Below, in pieces: positions 42,868 through 54,716 of a DNA stretch of 64,000 nt. Origin of the DNA: Lyophyllum atratum (taxonomy: Eukaryota; Basidiomycota; Agaricomycetes; Agaricales; Lyophyllaceae); assembly GCA_014905825.1 (NCBI GenBank), contig JACGCN010000013.1, positions 744,001-808,000 on the forward strand, read 5' to 3'. Within the stretch, counting starts at the first letter, position 1. Each line of letters opens with the position of its first letter. The translations under genes were made by a program, and so were the position numbers. The notes under the pieces were generated by a model. It did not search any database, was not told the origin of the DNA, and worked only from the letters and a program-made list of their open reading frames with translations.

Positions 42868-44172
42868 TAGCAGCTTCCCACAGCCGACGCAGTGTACTTG
42901 CAAGCAGCGAAGGTGTCTCCGCTGTGATATAAAAGGCATTCTTAGCTATAATTTCGAAAACCTAGAAACAAGGGCACGTACCACCCAATTTTAGTGGGTT
43001 CAGAACCAGCGGCGACACCCTTGTAAGTGCAGCAGACGTTGGTGCTGGAAGGCTTGCCGTTGGTCTTGACGTTCGTAAGGGTAGCAGTGTCGCCGAAGTT
43101 CGAGTTGATGCCCACGCCTTCGGAGCCACCCTTCAGACAGACCTATGGCATAGTGGTCGTAAGTCTCGGTTGAACAGGATTACCGTGTGCTAGGAAGTAC
43201 GAACGTTGTCAACGCTGACTGATCGCGCAAACGCCTTCGAGCAGTTTCCACATGAGCGATAGAGTTTGCCTAACAGACGGGGTTAGCGGCATTCGGGGAA
43301 GGTGTTGATCAAAACATTACCGAAGGTGGAAGCAAAGAAGTCCTTGATCACGACCTTGCCAGCACCGTTGTGTTGAACTAAATATAGATCAGATGACGAG
43401 AATTCTCCGCAACCACGAACGACACGTACCAATCTTATCGGCGGCGCCAAAGGCACCTCCACCAGTGATAGTCGTGACATCGCCGGAGCCAGTTTGTTTG
43501 AGCTAATGGCTTATTGAGTAACGTGAACGGATTTTTGCGTGTAAGCAACTCACAGTAATGGCATCTGTGCACGCGTCAGTTAAGGATTCGAACACTATAA
43601 CGGTCTGATATACACACCTTCGCAAACATCCTCCCACCAGACATTAGTGACAGTGCATGGGCCACGGCAGTGAATGCCTGTACGAAATATCGTCGGCTGG
43701 CATAGCAGCCGCGCGAAACTCAGTCCTCACCTTCGGCTTGGTCCTTTCCGATGATGACATTGGAAATCGAAGCGCCAGATTCCAAAATGAACACGGCATC
43801 AGCTTCACCAGTCTCGGTTTGCTCCTGGCATGCACCACCTGCAGAACAAGGGATTAGTACATGCCCGGCATATTGATAATGTATACGCACTGCTGCCTTT
43901 GCGATCGAATTTGACCATGCCGCCATTGAAAGATCCTGAGATGACCCTTGCAGTGGGGAGTGCGGTGTAACCCTGTCGGTTGCATATGTCATTAGAGAGT
44001 TGAGTACTACGGCTGGATAAAAACTGACAGCAGAGGCTGGTAGGACTGTGCTAAGAGCCCTTGCGACGACGGTGGGTGCCTTCGTCACAGTGGGTGGGGG
44101 CACAGCAGCGAGGGCAGAGCCAGCGAGGGAGAGCGAGAGCGAGATGTATGCAGCGGTACGGAAGTTGAACAT
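42868..44172 (-). CDS. Pectate lyase, family PL3
   Basis: Cleaves polygalacturonate by beta-elimination with calcium. The start ATG is at 44172 (MFNFRTAAYISLSLSLAGSA, a clear signal peptide); an upstream in-frame TTG is not needed. Spliced exons give TEADAVF-like GEADAVFILESGASISNVII, then CRGPCTVTNVWWEDVCEDA, SGDVTTITGGGAFGAADKIV, HNGAGKVVIKDFFASTFGK, RSCGNC and VSVDNVRVCLKGGSEGVGIN. The last intron (about 42920-42983) joins EPTKIG to CGDTFAACKY and TASAVGSC-stop, the usual Cys-rich PL3 C-terminus. Many of its introns are tightly spaced and some exons are under 40 nt. Pectin breakdown in plant tissue is the likely role. The single-domain protein lacks a carbohydrate-binding module. Confidence 0.92.
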
Positions 44173-44221
44173 CTTCAATGGTTGGAGATTTCTGGGGTCA
44201 GAGGGCTGCTTGGCGTCGACC

Positions 44222-44228
44222 TTTTATA
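44222..44228 (-). promoter_or_regulatory. TATA box of the pectate lyase gene
   Basis: On the minus strand this reads TATAAAA (context gtgtataaaaggtcg), 50 nt before the ATG at 44172. A strong match at a sensible distance, in line with a highly inducible secreted-enzyme gene. Confidence 0.55.
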
Positions 44229-45454
44229 CACTTCGGCATTGTTATTCGTTCGTTGCAAGAATCTGTGAAAGGCTTGGCGTCGTCTCCATCCCCCAAAGCG
44301 ACGGCCCGGGAGCGGTTGGGGCTGATGAGGGCGGATAATTGTCCAGAGTGCGTTCGACATGGTTTTGCCTGCAGTGTCTGATGTCGGACGAAGTGTGTCA
44401 ATGTGAGTTGAGAGAGGTTGCAACATGCGCCAAGACCATGAAAGCCGTCGAGAACTACAGTTGTGTGCAAGCGGCCCGTGGAGGAGTCCAGCGGTCCGCT
44501 GAGAATATGGAAAGTATTTGAAGATGATTTTGATGAAGGAGAGAGCACGGTGGGAAAGAACTATTACGCCTAATTGTTGGAAAAACACTCGGGTTCATAG
44601 AGGTCAGGCTCTCGCTAACTACGGACCATCAAGGACTTTAGCATAGTCTGACCCGTGGCCGGTGACGGCCACCTGACTGGCACGGAGAAACTAGGTGGCT
44701 TGAATTCGAGCTTCGAGATGGTTGCGAAGAGTGTGAATTTGAGTTGAGCGACCCATTGGCGACGCACCCATCAAATGGGATCGTGTCAAGAAGTCCTTCC
44801 TGGCTAACCCGTAAAGAGAGCAAGTGGGGCCGCGTACCGCTCCGGGAAGTGAGGTCAAGTGAGGGCTATCATTTGGGATTTCGCAGGCAGAGGAGTCCGA
44901 GAAACACGATGGTGCAGTTCACCTAGAGATTACCAACCTGGCGCGCTATTAGAGGCTGCTACGTGGGATCTCCAGACATATGCTTGAAAACTGGGATGGG
45001 AATTCAGTGTGACCATGGTGGGGTCGGAGAACATTGACCCAGCTGTCATTGGGGAATCCCCAGGGAATTCCTATCGGAGTATCCCGATACCGTAGCAGGT
45101 CCATGGCCCCCACAGTGCTCACCAGGTGCTGAAGAGACACGGTCACGGCAGCCGATTCGATCATTGCAGACTAACTCCAGAGCTACAAAACAGCATCAAA
45201 GTCAAGGACACCTGCCGAAAAGTGCGATATCAGATGTGCGAAACGGAGCGATGGACACGATAATTCGTTGCAGTGCAAGTACTGCGAGCGACAGACTGAG
45301 ACTGAGAATCAGTGACAGTTGTGGCCCAACTCTGACTCGGCGGCCCTCAGTAAAGTTGCACGTGACACAACAATTCATTTTTGTCCCTGAACAAAAGAGC
45401 CGATTTGGCCTCCTCCGCGTATTTAAACAGATTTCCTGACCTTTGTAGCCCACC
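44229..45454. other. Long divergent intergenic region
   Basis: About 1.2 kb between the pectate lyase promoter (leftward) and the Nug1-type gene (rightward). Only short frames are present, and none shows a domain. A 'gtatttaaac' about 40 nt before the ATG at 45455 is a possible core promoter element of the GTPase gene. Confidence 0.45.
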
Positions 45455-47746
45455 ATGACGATGGGAAGAACAAGTAAGGCTTCTGGCTGCTCACGGTGTT
45501 GACCTTTCTGACTTTATCTTCCCACAGAGTCCAAAAAGCCCACTGTACCGCTCAAATCCAGTCAGTTTACCTGTCACCACGGCGTTTTCTTCAAAACTGA
45601 CGATAACGATGGTATTAGAGCTCAAGAAGGATCCTGGTATCCCTAGACTACCCGATCTGAAAGAACGAGTTCGAAATCATGGCAAGCAATGGGCGCCCCC
45701 GGTACGTTTTGTCGCATCAGTATGATCGCCTCACGAACTCAACCTACGTCTAGGTTTTTACCAGCCATACCTTAGATCCAGACAGCATGATGGCCTCAGA
45801 GCCTACGCTCTCTACCCTTGCATTCCAAGCTCGAGCTGCGGAAGCAGCATCTGGATCGTATTCCGAGGACCCATCTTCATCGACGAATCCGAGTGAGAAA
45901 ACGAGGGAGCAGATGCGCAAGTACTATCTCAAGACGCTACACAAGGTGATAGAACAGAGCGACATCATTATCCTGGTCCTCGATGCCCGAGATCCGGAGG
46001 GCTGCAGGAGTCGTTTGGTGGAGGAGGAGGTGAGGCGACGCGAGGCGGAAGGGAAGAAATTGGTCTTCGTACTCAACAAAATTGGTACGTCTCAAAATGC
46101 CGTCCTCCCTTCCCCAATATATCTATAAGCAATTACAGATCTCATTCCTCGAGCGAATGCCCAGCAGTGGCTTAAGCATCTACGGCATTCAACCCCGACC
46201 CTCCCATTCCTTTCATCATCGTCTTCCCAGCACCAACGCACGAATATTTCATCCACGACCGCACCTTCCCTTCTCAAACTGCTGAAGGCCTACAAGCCGA
46301 AGGCAGGCAGCATCACAGTTGGTGTGGTGGGCTACCCAAACGTAGGCAAGAGCACATTAATCAACAGCCTCAAGCGGAGTAAAGTACGTCGTTCTCAGGT
46401 GGCTCTACATATGCCACTCAACGTTGATAATTTTTCGCAGGTATGTGCGGTCGCAGCACAGCCAGGTCACACGAAGGAGCTGCAGTCTATTCAACTGGAG
46501 CGTGGAATGCGGATAGTGGATTCTCCAGGAGTTGTCTTTGACGAGGACGATTTCGACGATGGGAAGGGCCAGACTAAAACCAGCGTGTTGCTGCGGAATG
46601 TCGTGAAAGTTGAGGATGTCGAGGACCCAATAGCAGTTGGTGCGTCATTCGCCTTCTCCCATGCGCCTTTTTCCTTGAACCTGACTTTTGACTTTCTTTA
46701 ATTCTTATACAGTCGAGGACATACTTGGTCGCACTGCGCCCGCCACGATGCAGAAAATTTACAAACTTCCAGAATGGACCTCCACCCTCGAATTTCTGAC
46801 GATGCTGGCTATGAGCAGTGGTAGGCTCCTCAAGGTTCGTGGTCTTTTTTCATCGTGATGCGCAAAACTCTGAACTTCCTAATTCAGGGTGGAACGCCCG
46901 ACGTCAACTCTGCTGCACGCCAGGTGCTGCAAGACTGGAACCACCAAAAGATCCCATACTTTTCCAATCCTCCGGCTATCCATCCCTCACTCATCCCCTC
47001 CATCGGTACGCCCGTGTCTTTATTTCTGCTGTCTTCTGTCCAAAGTAATTCCTAACCATAAGACAACAGTCCCGACGAACCCAGGCTCCTCAGACGCGCC
47101 TGTGATCGCCCCAGGTGCCGAGAACGTCGGTCAGGCCCAGATCCTGAGCACCTTCTCGAAGCCCTTCGAGCTCGAAGGCCTCTTCGGCGCCGCAGATGCG
47201 GGAGCCTTCGGTGGAAGTGCAGGAGATGTCCCGATGGATGCGGATGCGGATGTGGACGAAGATGGGGATGTCTTCTTTGACGCCATTGAGGGCGACGCCA
47301 TGGACGAGGATGGGTGCGTAATCCCCTAGTGCCATTTCAAGCACATCGCTGCTCATGTAAACCTAACCATGCACAAAAATAGCTTCATGAAGACAGACGA
47401 CCCCATGGCGACTCCCACCAACTCGCGCAAACGCCCACGTTCCCCATCCATAGTTCCGGACACGAACAACGCGCCCATGGTCGACGCTGACGCAGCAGCG
47501 GTGCCCACGCATGCTGCACGCCAGCCGAAACGCCAGCGTAAGACCAGGGACGTGCCGGCGTACGATGCGCCGCCGGATGAGCATGTGCTTAAACGTATGG
47601 ATAGGAGTAACCCACTGAGCCGGCGGAACTTGAAGAAAGAGGCGAAGCGTGCGAGGAAGGCGCATCGCGGGAAGGACCTGGGAGGTGTTGAGGGGGGTGT
47701 GATGGAGGTGGATGGGGATGGGCTACAGTTTACGTTTATGGCATGA
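45455..47746 (+). CDS. NUG1: Nucleolar GTPase of the Nug1/GNL3 type
   Basis: A circularly permuted GTPase needed for 60S ribosomal subunit maturation and export. It starts MTMGRT and reads through a short basic part SKKPTVPLK, then LKKDPGIPRLPDLKERVRNH. Permuted motif order is visible: G4-G5 region DIIILVLDARDPEGCRSR and VFVLNKIDLIPR, then G1 VGYPNVGKSTLINSLKRSK, then G3 IVDSPGVVFDEDDF. After that come the helical part LPEWTSTLEFLTMLAMSSG, then KGGTPDVNSAARQVLQDWN, and an acidic tail with DADADVDEDGDVFFDAIEG. The C-terminus is basic (SRRNLKKEAKRARKAHRGKD). At least five introns, one inside NKI/DLIPR. The N-terminal basic coiled region seems shorter than in yeast Nug1. The name follows the family; Nug1 versus Grn1/GNL3L orthology is not resolved. 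Confidence 0.88.
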
Positions 47747-49504
47747 AGTTCTGCGTTCTAGGTTTGTGGGGGCATATCGATGTGGGTGTCTTTAGATTCG
47801 AAGTGCTCGTATGATGTTCTGGGCATGTGTGAGCATCATCTGCCATCTATGAATGTCATCGGGATAGGTTCATAGAATGTGTAATGCCTTTTAGTAGGGT
47901 GTACATGCTATGCAGTGGCTATATGTACGGAGCCCTAGGACTGTCCTTGAAATATATTCACAGAAGACCACGTAAAACTGATATAGAGAACCATTCTTAA
48001 GCGCGTAGTAGGGTTTGCCCCAGAACTCGCACCAAACAAAGCACTTGCCGTTGTTGGCCTCTAAGTGGATGAGAAATTGTCGCGCCTTAGGAGGAGAATG
48101 ATTATGAGCTTGGCTGGTGCTGTGAAGACTACCATGGTTTTGGCTTGCTGGCTGCGACGCGACATTGTCATTTGGGCTGCGAGGTCCAAGTTCCGCCGCG
48201 TTCCAGATTTGGGTACAGGATGGCACGTGCCCGACCCGTTCTGGTTGACCACCATGATCGAACCCCGAAGTCCTAGCTTCAGCTTTCCTCTGCCTTTTAC
48301 TATACCAAGCCTACGGAAGACGCGTCGACGGTGCATTCACGCTTTCAGCTACCCATAATCGCACTATTGAATGGTGGCTGCAACTCAAACTCATCATTGG
48401 CCATGAAAATCAATTCGTGTCACCCGGAATGCCATGGCTAGAGGCCTGGTAACGAGCCGCTGGTATGGTCGCCAACATTATCACTTTGGCTTGCCAGCAA
48501 ATCCTCGATTATCATTTGCGTCTGGATGGCTCACAGTATATGCGTGTCACGTATATTATTGAAAGTAAAAATCAGCAGTTCCCGCGTCTTAGTCCTATTC
48601 AGTTCTTCGAAGCCCCAGAAAGTCTGAGACACCTACCCCCGCATCGATGGTGAAGATGTTTGTTGCGTACGCTGGCTCAAGATCCGGACAGCAAACTGCT
48701 GCTTCGTTTATGGACATCGGAGTACGTGTGCTATATTTCCTGTTACCTTTCATACTGTAGCTAAATTCCTCTGATGTACAGCCCTTGCTTCTTAGGGATT
48801 AATCGCATTGACGAACAAGTATCAAGGAAGATGTAACGCTACTAGACCCTTTGAGTGTACACGGAGCCTCAGGATTGGACAGGTATGTAGTTACGGTCTG
48901 TCGGGCCTTCGACCTAGCTAACCTCAGTCCAAAGAATTTGCATTTCAGATGGACATCAAAGCCTCTCGGCAATAGGAAGACCATTCACCGACACTCTGAT
49001 CAAGCGAACCCCCTTATCTACGGAACGGCGACCTACCACCCTGGTCTACCTCAGCGACTGAAGAAATTTTACCATCGGTGTTGCTGGTGTAGGACGCGTC
49101 GTTCTTCTGTTCTCTCCTATGCAGACGGCTCTCCGAGTGGGTAGACGTGAAATGGACAAGCCTTCTTACAAGGTTGCCTTATCATTTGTTCCTTCACAGA
49201 AAGCGTCCTTATCTGCTTTACGTTGGGCGGCGCTACTTGTCGCGTGTAAATACGCGTCCCAATCTACGAACCTAGCCTCATTCACTCCCTCGCCTGTTCC
49301 TTCCTGTTTCTGCCGCGCTCTGAACGCGTCGCGTTTCAGCCTGTGAGGCTGACGGGCGGCTGACACTATTCAAAATGCCATCACGTGGTCAAAACCAGTC
49401 TGGCATTGCCACCGCCGTTAAATAGAGGACGAGGCTGGCATATCGCCTTCGTCACTTTTTTCCTCTGCACGCCGAGTATCATCATCCAAAGCTCACCGCC
49501 CACG
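47747..49504. other. Intergenic, no supported gene
   Basis: About 1.75 kb. A 97-codon plus frame at 48065-48358 and its 91-codon minus counterpart overlap fully, and neither shows a recognisable domain or splice pattern. An AT-rich 'taaatagagg' at about 49420 may be the core promoter of the next gene. Confidence 0.4.
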
Positions 49505-51947
49505 ATGAATATCTATTACTTTGCCATCCTCGCCTTCTGGAAGTTGGTGTGCGTCGAGGAGCACACCTACCAATCTGCTTCCCCGCTCACCTCCTTCGCC
49601 TTTTGGATTGACCGCATCGGCTCGTTCCCGTCGATGTATGTTCTTATCCATGTTGGCTCTGTTGCCAGCGACAGCATGTACCGGACGCAGGTCGTCTCTG
49701 GTCCTCGCTTTGCAACTGTCCCGTTCGACATCTACGGCGTCAATGGTCCCGTCAGCAAGGCATACATCCCCCGCCTTGTCCGCCTCCAGATGTCTCCCTT
49801 CCAAGTCCTCCCTCCTCCTGTCGCTCCGACATGCGTCAACAGGCATCTCATTCCTTCCTTCGAGGTCCCGGGTCTGAAGTCCTACGCCCCTGCCTTCCCG
49901 CCGTCGACATGCGAGATCGATGATGTCACATTCCAAGCTGCCCTTCAGAGAATATCTGGCCTCTCACATCTGTTGGTGGTAGCAGCTGCATTCTCCCTTA
50001 TGTTAGTCCACATCGCGCGTGTCTGTGTGCAGAAGGTGAGCTCACTTCGATTACCTCGCGGCTGACACTTCATACTAACACGGCCTTTCTTCAAAGAACA
50101 TTCCGCATGTCCAGGCCGCCACTCGTTCATTGCTCGTTACACCGACATTTCCCGAGGCCGCCCACCTCGCTCCTGGAAACGACCATTGCACTCCCCCGGC
50201 CCATACCCTGACTCCCTCGCCCAACACCGGCTTGTCGGACTCAACTTTGGCTCTAAGCTCTACTAGAGCCGACCCCACTTCTTCGGCGGTCGTCAGCTCC
50301 ACGACAGCCTCCACCTCCCTGATTTCATCGAATTTGTCGATGGACGCCGCAGATCGGTCGACACCGGCGCCACTCCCCCGTCCTGTCCTCAGAACATCGT
50401 TATCACTTCTCGATGGGCTCAATATCTGGGCTCCCGTCTTTGTGCCCATGCCGGCGGTGGTTGCGCCGACTCCCCGCCGACCGTTCATCTGCGCCTTTGC
50501 GGGTGTCAATGCCGGGGTTCGCTCCATGCACACGTCTTCACCTACGCCCATACCCACTCAACAGCCTACACCCAGCCGGCCAATCGAAGACATGCTCGTG
50601 CGTGTAGAGGCGAGGAACGCGGGCATTCATAGCTCGAGGTGGGCGAGTGCCCCTGGCCCTGCCCCTGCGGCTCTACAATCCCGGCGACCTGAAAGGACGG
50701 TCACGGTGAAGCTCAACGCGCCACCCTCACCGCTGCTAGAATGCGGCAAAAGCATACTGTTCTCGTCTCCGAGACCGAGCCCCTCGGCCTCACTGGCAGC
50801 GTCCTCATCAGCCACACCCGCCTCCACAATGAAAATGGCCCCGACACAGTCAAGGTTCAGTTGTGAGGAGAGGGATGAAGGGATCAGCAAGTCTATGCAT
50901 GCTCGTCCGGCCGCATCGACGTCGCCTCTTCCCAGTGCGCCTGCACCTTCGCTTGTCTTCGAATGCGAGAACAGAGCCTCTGGGCTTAGCAAGTCAATGC
51001 ATGCCCCGCCGGCATCACCTAGTCACCTTCCTACCATGCCCTCGACCTCGCTATCGTCGCCCCTCCGACGCGAGGAGAAGGATGTGGGACTCAACGGATC
51101 AATCTACGCCCCATCATCATCACCCACTCTCCTTCCTGCCCTGCCCCCGTCCCCGCCATCGCCGCCCCTCCGATGCGAGGAGAGGGCTGTAGGACTCAAC
51201 GGATCAATTCACGCCCCGCCAACACTATTCACTCCCCTTCCCGCCCCGCCCCCGCCCCCGCCATCGCCGCCCCTCCGATGCGAGGAGAGGGCTGTAGGAC
51301 TCAACAGATCGATACACGCCCCGCCAACACTATTCACTCCCCTTTCCGCCATGCCCCCGCCCCTGCCATCGCCGCCCCTCCAATGCGAGGAGAGGGCTGT
51401 AGGACTTAACATATCGATGCACGCCCCGCCAACACTATTCGCTCCCCTTCCCGCCATGCCCCCGCCCCCGCCATCGCCGCCCCTCCGATGCGAGGAGAGG
51501 GCTGTAGGACTCAACAGATCGATGCACGCCCCGCCGGCAGCACCTGCTCCCCTTATTTTCCCTCCCCCGCCTTCGCCATCGCCGCCCCTCCGATGCGAGG
51601 AGAGGGACTCGGGATTAAGCGCCTCGCGATGGGCTCCTCAACCAGCTCAGCAGGCTCGTACTCAACCACAGCGCCATGAACTCGATTCAAAGGGGTCAAA
51701 GACGACCTCAATGGCAGCAACAAGAGCGTGCGGCGCATCACCGTCCGCGTGGGCGCCCACCCCAGCCCCATCAGCCCCCCAGCCCAAGCGCAAGCCATAT
51801 CCTTCCGTCGGACTCACCGCTTCTATATGGGCGACGGCCCCTGCTTCGACGCGTACATACACAGCAGCTGCGCCCTCAACGTCCTTGCAGAGCTCGAGGT
51901 GGGCCCCAGTCGTGATGGCCACCATAACACCGGCTATTGCCCAGTAG
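49505..51947 (+). CDS. Membrane-anchored Pro-rich protein with tandem peptide repeats (793 aa)
   Basis: Two exons (49505-50035 and 50097-51947) close in frame; family not recognised. The first ATG is at 49505 (MNIYYFAILAFWKLVCVEEH). A hydrophobic helix at about residues 155-173 (LSHLLVVAAAFSLMLVHIA) is a likely membrane anchor. The second exon encodes a long disordered part rich in Ser, Thr, Pro and Ala. From about 50860 to 51625 a unit of about 36-38 residues repeats: CEERAVGLNRSIHAPP followed by a Pro-rich spacer such as TLFTPLPAMPPPPPSPP. The central units are nearly identical in DNA, and the outer ones have diverged (CENRASGLSKSMHAPP, REEKDVGLNGSIYAPS). Towards the C-terminus the motif turns into SRWAP forms (GLSASRWAPQP, SSRWAPVV). 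Function unknown; the array may bind a partner repeatedly. Confidence 0.72.
50860..51625 (+). repeat. Tandem ~114-nt coding repeat array
   Basis: About seven in-frame units, spaced 102-117 nt, each start with 'tgcgaggagagg' or similar and carry 'ggactcaac.gatc.at.cacgccccgcc'. Units at about 51165, 51280, 51390 and 51480 are near-identical over most of their length. This points to recent unit duplication or gene conversion. Outer units at about 50865, 50960 and 51065 are diverged. Confidence 0.85.
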
Positions 51948-53247
51948 ATGAAGCTGCTCGATATTATCATGATCTATTCTTATTTCTATTTATCTTATCT
52001 ACAACAAATCTGCTTGGAATTCGAGTTCGCCCTGCTCGTTTTTCTACTTCTTAGTCGTCGAACGCGTGAGCCATGGAGACAATGAAGAAAGTTGAAGCAA
52101 CTTCACTAGTCAGAGCTCAATAGCCCAACGGCATAGGGTTTTGGTTAATTTCCAGGGAACCCGGGAGATGCCGGTCCGGTCAGAATAATTGTTGACCACA
52201 AGCACCCCAGGATGCGCGGTCGGCTTTGAATGCATAGGCTCTGGCTACTTATGGAACATCGAAGCACGGACCGCGCCTTTTCCTGCCATCTCTGCTTCAT
52301 GAATATCGTCCGACCCAATCGCCTCGAGGATGGCTCGACTAGTACTGCGTGCGACCCAGTGCCGAAGTATTGTCGGTATTGTATGTCCAGTACGCGTCCT
52401 GCTTTTTTCTATGAACGTTTTTCTGCACTCTCCACTCTCCACTCTCCCTTCCCATCTCCTACCGCGTTCTGCCAGTGTCAACTTGTGACGCGTTGAGACG
52501 CGACGCCATCACGTGTCAACACGAGCGTGGCACAGCCACATTCGTATGTCTTAAAATACTAAATAGCACGCCCGCGAACAACGTGGAGAAACGACTACAG
52601 CTCAGCGCTGTAATTAGGATTGTGGACTTAGCGAACCAAGTGCGGACCAGGCGCGTACCAAGTGTTCTGGGTTGAAATCGAGGTCATTTGGTATCCTCCC
52701 TGCCAAGTTGACAGTTGCAAAGACCAGAATTCATTGCGGCAATCTGCACGCGGAAAAAAATACACCCTGAGACCTTTAGTACAATACATGGCGCGACACA
52801 CACTCGGACGCACCACTAGACTAACCCATATATAAGATAATCCGAAATAGTAATGGTTGTAAGGTAGGTCACACTGCAATGTGCAATGGGTATACGTATT
52901 TGCCCATTGCACGTCGCAGCGCACCACGATATGGACAAGAACGACACGTCACAGAAGCAGCGGACGACGAACAGCGAGCAGTGATAGTTATGGGGGAGGA
53001 GGTGCGACTACAGGGAAGAATCCGGGGGAAATGATGTACAGCGACCGGGCTATCTTAATATACAGTGAAAGAATGCATGGTACGAAACAACTACAAAACA
53101 CACACAACACACAGCAGAAAAGCATTGATGGAGGAACTCGGGAGAGGAGGATGGAGCGTGATGCAACAGTGTCAGATGGTGGAGGAATGAAAGACAGGTT
53201 AGAGACCCCGAGAGTACAACCGCCTGCCTAATTGGTAGGGGCTTGAC
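51948..53247. other. Intergenic, convergent 3' ends
   Basis: No gene is seen. A pyrimidine-rich run with three copies of 'ctctccact' lies at about 52428-52445. Several short open frames have no domain. The region holds the 3' flanks of the repeat-protein gene and the WOPR gene. Confidence 0.45.
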
Positions 53248-54716
53248 TCAGCCTTCGCCCTGGCCGGTGGCATTGTGACCTACTGGCTGGTCGTCATTGT
53301 GGCTTGCGATGGAGGACTGCTGCGGCGGCGGTGGCGGCGGCGGATGGGCGGGATACCCAGGGGTGTAGGACGGCCATGGGGCTGTATAGTGCGCTGGTGG
53401 TGGCTGAGGTGGGTACTGGTAGTACGATGGCTGCTGCTGCTGTTGCTGCTGAGCATCCTGCCCCGGCTGTTGCTGGGGGTCTGGGCTGGCAGAGGTCGGG
53501 TATGCGTACTGATACTGTGAGGGTGGTGGCGGCGCCGGCGCGGGTGGGTGCGGAGAGGTGCTTCCTGCTGGTGGGTAGTACACGTGCGGATGGTACCCAG
53601 GCATCGGATAATAGTTGGGGACGGTGCCGTAGGGAGGAGGGTACTGGGGCGCAGGTGGGGCCATAGCAACATTTGGGTCAACATAACTGCTCGTGGGGGC
53701 CGTTGATTGCGGAAGGAGGGCCGGTTGCTGCTGTTCTGTCGGCGTTGAAGGTTCTCCCGTGCTCGACTTTGTGAGTCGACGAGGGCGTTTGGCTACTCCA
53801 GGGCCAGAGCTAGCATAAGGCTCGAATCTCTGCTTTCCACGTCGGTTTGCACCTGAAGCTTCGGCGATACGAGCATCGGTGAGAAGGGGAAGGCCGGTCG
53901 ACAAGGCAGGTAGAAGGGGTGGGGAGGCATCAATGTCGTCCGCTTCACCACGGTATCGAGGAATTCCGTCGACACCAACTTCTACTTTGGGTGGGTTGCG
54001 AAAATGAGTCTTGTCCAGGTATTCGGGGCTTATGTCCAGAGAAGCCAATTCGGGAAGAGATGATGGGGACCGCAAGCGCCCGTTCGTAACGTCCTCAATT
54101 CTGTAGTATGATATGAGATGCTGTGAGACGCCACTAATGGTCAGGGAAAAGGTCTAGAGTGGCATTAAGCTTGGCGCTGGAGTGCACATCAGGCGTTACG
54201 GACCTTTTTCATCAACCCATCTGGCTTGAACTTGTAGCTGTTGGTCAAGCTCCCCATCAACGTCCTCTCGCGCTGCTTATCGACTCCTCCTATGTGTCCG
54301 TCATCGGCTTTAGGACGACTGAGTGACTGTCCCTCGACCTTGACTCCATCCATGCCATATTGCTCCTGTTCGATGACCTCGGATGATGGTGGATCAGATT
54401 TGCCTCCTCGATGGCCTGAACCTCGTTTGTCTGTTTCACGATAGAGCAAGAAGTTGCCCAGGATACGACTAGGGCTCCAAAAGAAGCCATCCGTCCACCT
54501 CTTTATTCCGCTTTCGTCCTCATCAAACACAAAGACAGACCCCGACGTGATCATCTTGCGCTCTGAATCAACAAGCCTGCGAGTGACACGGGGGATGAGA
54601 CCTCGGCGAGCGGCCTCAAGAATGAGTAAGGCGTCGCCAGTAGTCTCTATCCAGCCCGACCAGGGGGGTTCGGTCCATGTAGATGTCGGTTGTGCGCTAG
54701 ACTGTGCTGCAGACAT
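53248..54716 (-). CDS. Gti1/Pac2 family (WOPR-domain) transcriptional regulator
   Basis: WOPR proteins (Wor1, Ryp1, Pac2, Gti1) bind DNA and control morphology, secondary growth or pathogenic switches in fungi. Two main exons: the first from the ATG at 54716 (MSAAQSSAQPTSTWTEPPWS) and the second down to 53248. The WOPR box is complete: GWIETTGDALLILEAARRGL, PRVTRRLVDSE, SGSVFVFDEDESGIKRWTDG, FFWSPSRILGNFLLYRE, then SYKFKPDGLMKK joined across the intron (about 54157-54207) to TFSLTISGVSQHLISYY. A non-conserved insert with RPKADDGHIGGVDKQRERT separates the two halves, as in relatives. The C-terminal 200 residues are rich in Pro, Gln and Tyr (poly-Q near 53430-53450), a likely activation domain. 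Basic RGKQRFEP and KRPRRLTK may be nuclear signals. Specific role unknown. Confidence 0.9.

Noticed and set aside
44048..44588. Overlapping frames around the pectate lyase promoter
   Set aside because: No recognisable domain, both strands open at once, and they overlap the signal-peptide exon and TATA box of the pectate lyase.
48061..48358. Pair of overlapping ~90-codon frames in the 47.7-49.5 kb gap
   Set aside because: Both strands are open over the same DNA, there is no domain, and basic-residue richness alone is not evidence for a gene.
51209..51514. Minus-strand frame with repeated LSPTALSSHRRGGDGGGGG
   Set aside because: It is the shadow of the plus-strand peptide-repeat array; the plus strand has the closing two-exon gene model.
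53280..53684. His/Ser/Arg-rich minus frame within the WOPR gene
   Set aside because: It lies within the second exon of the WOPR gene in another frame; the Pro/Gln-rich frame continues from the conserved domain.
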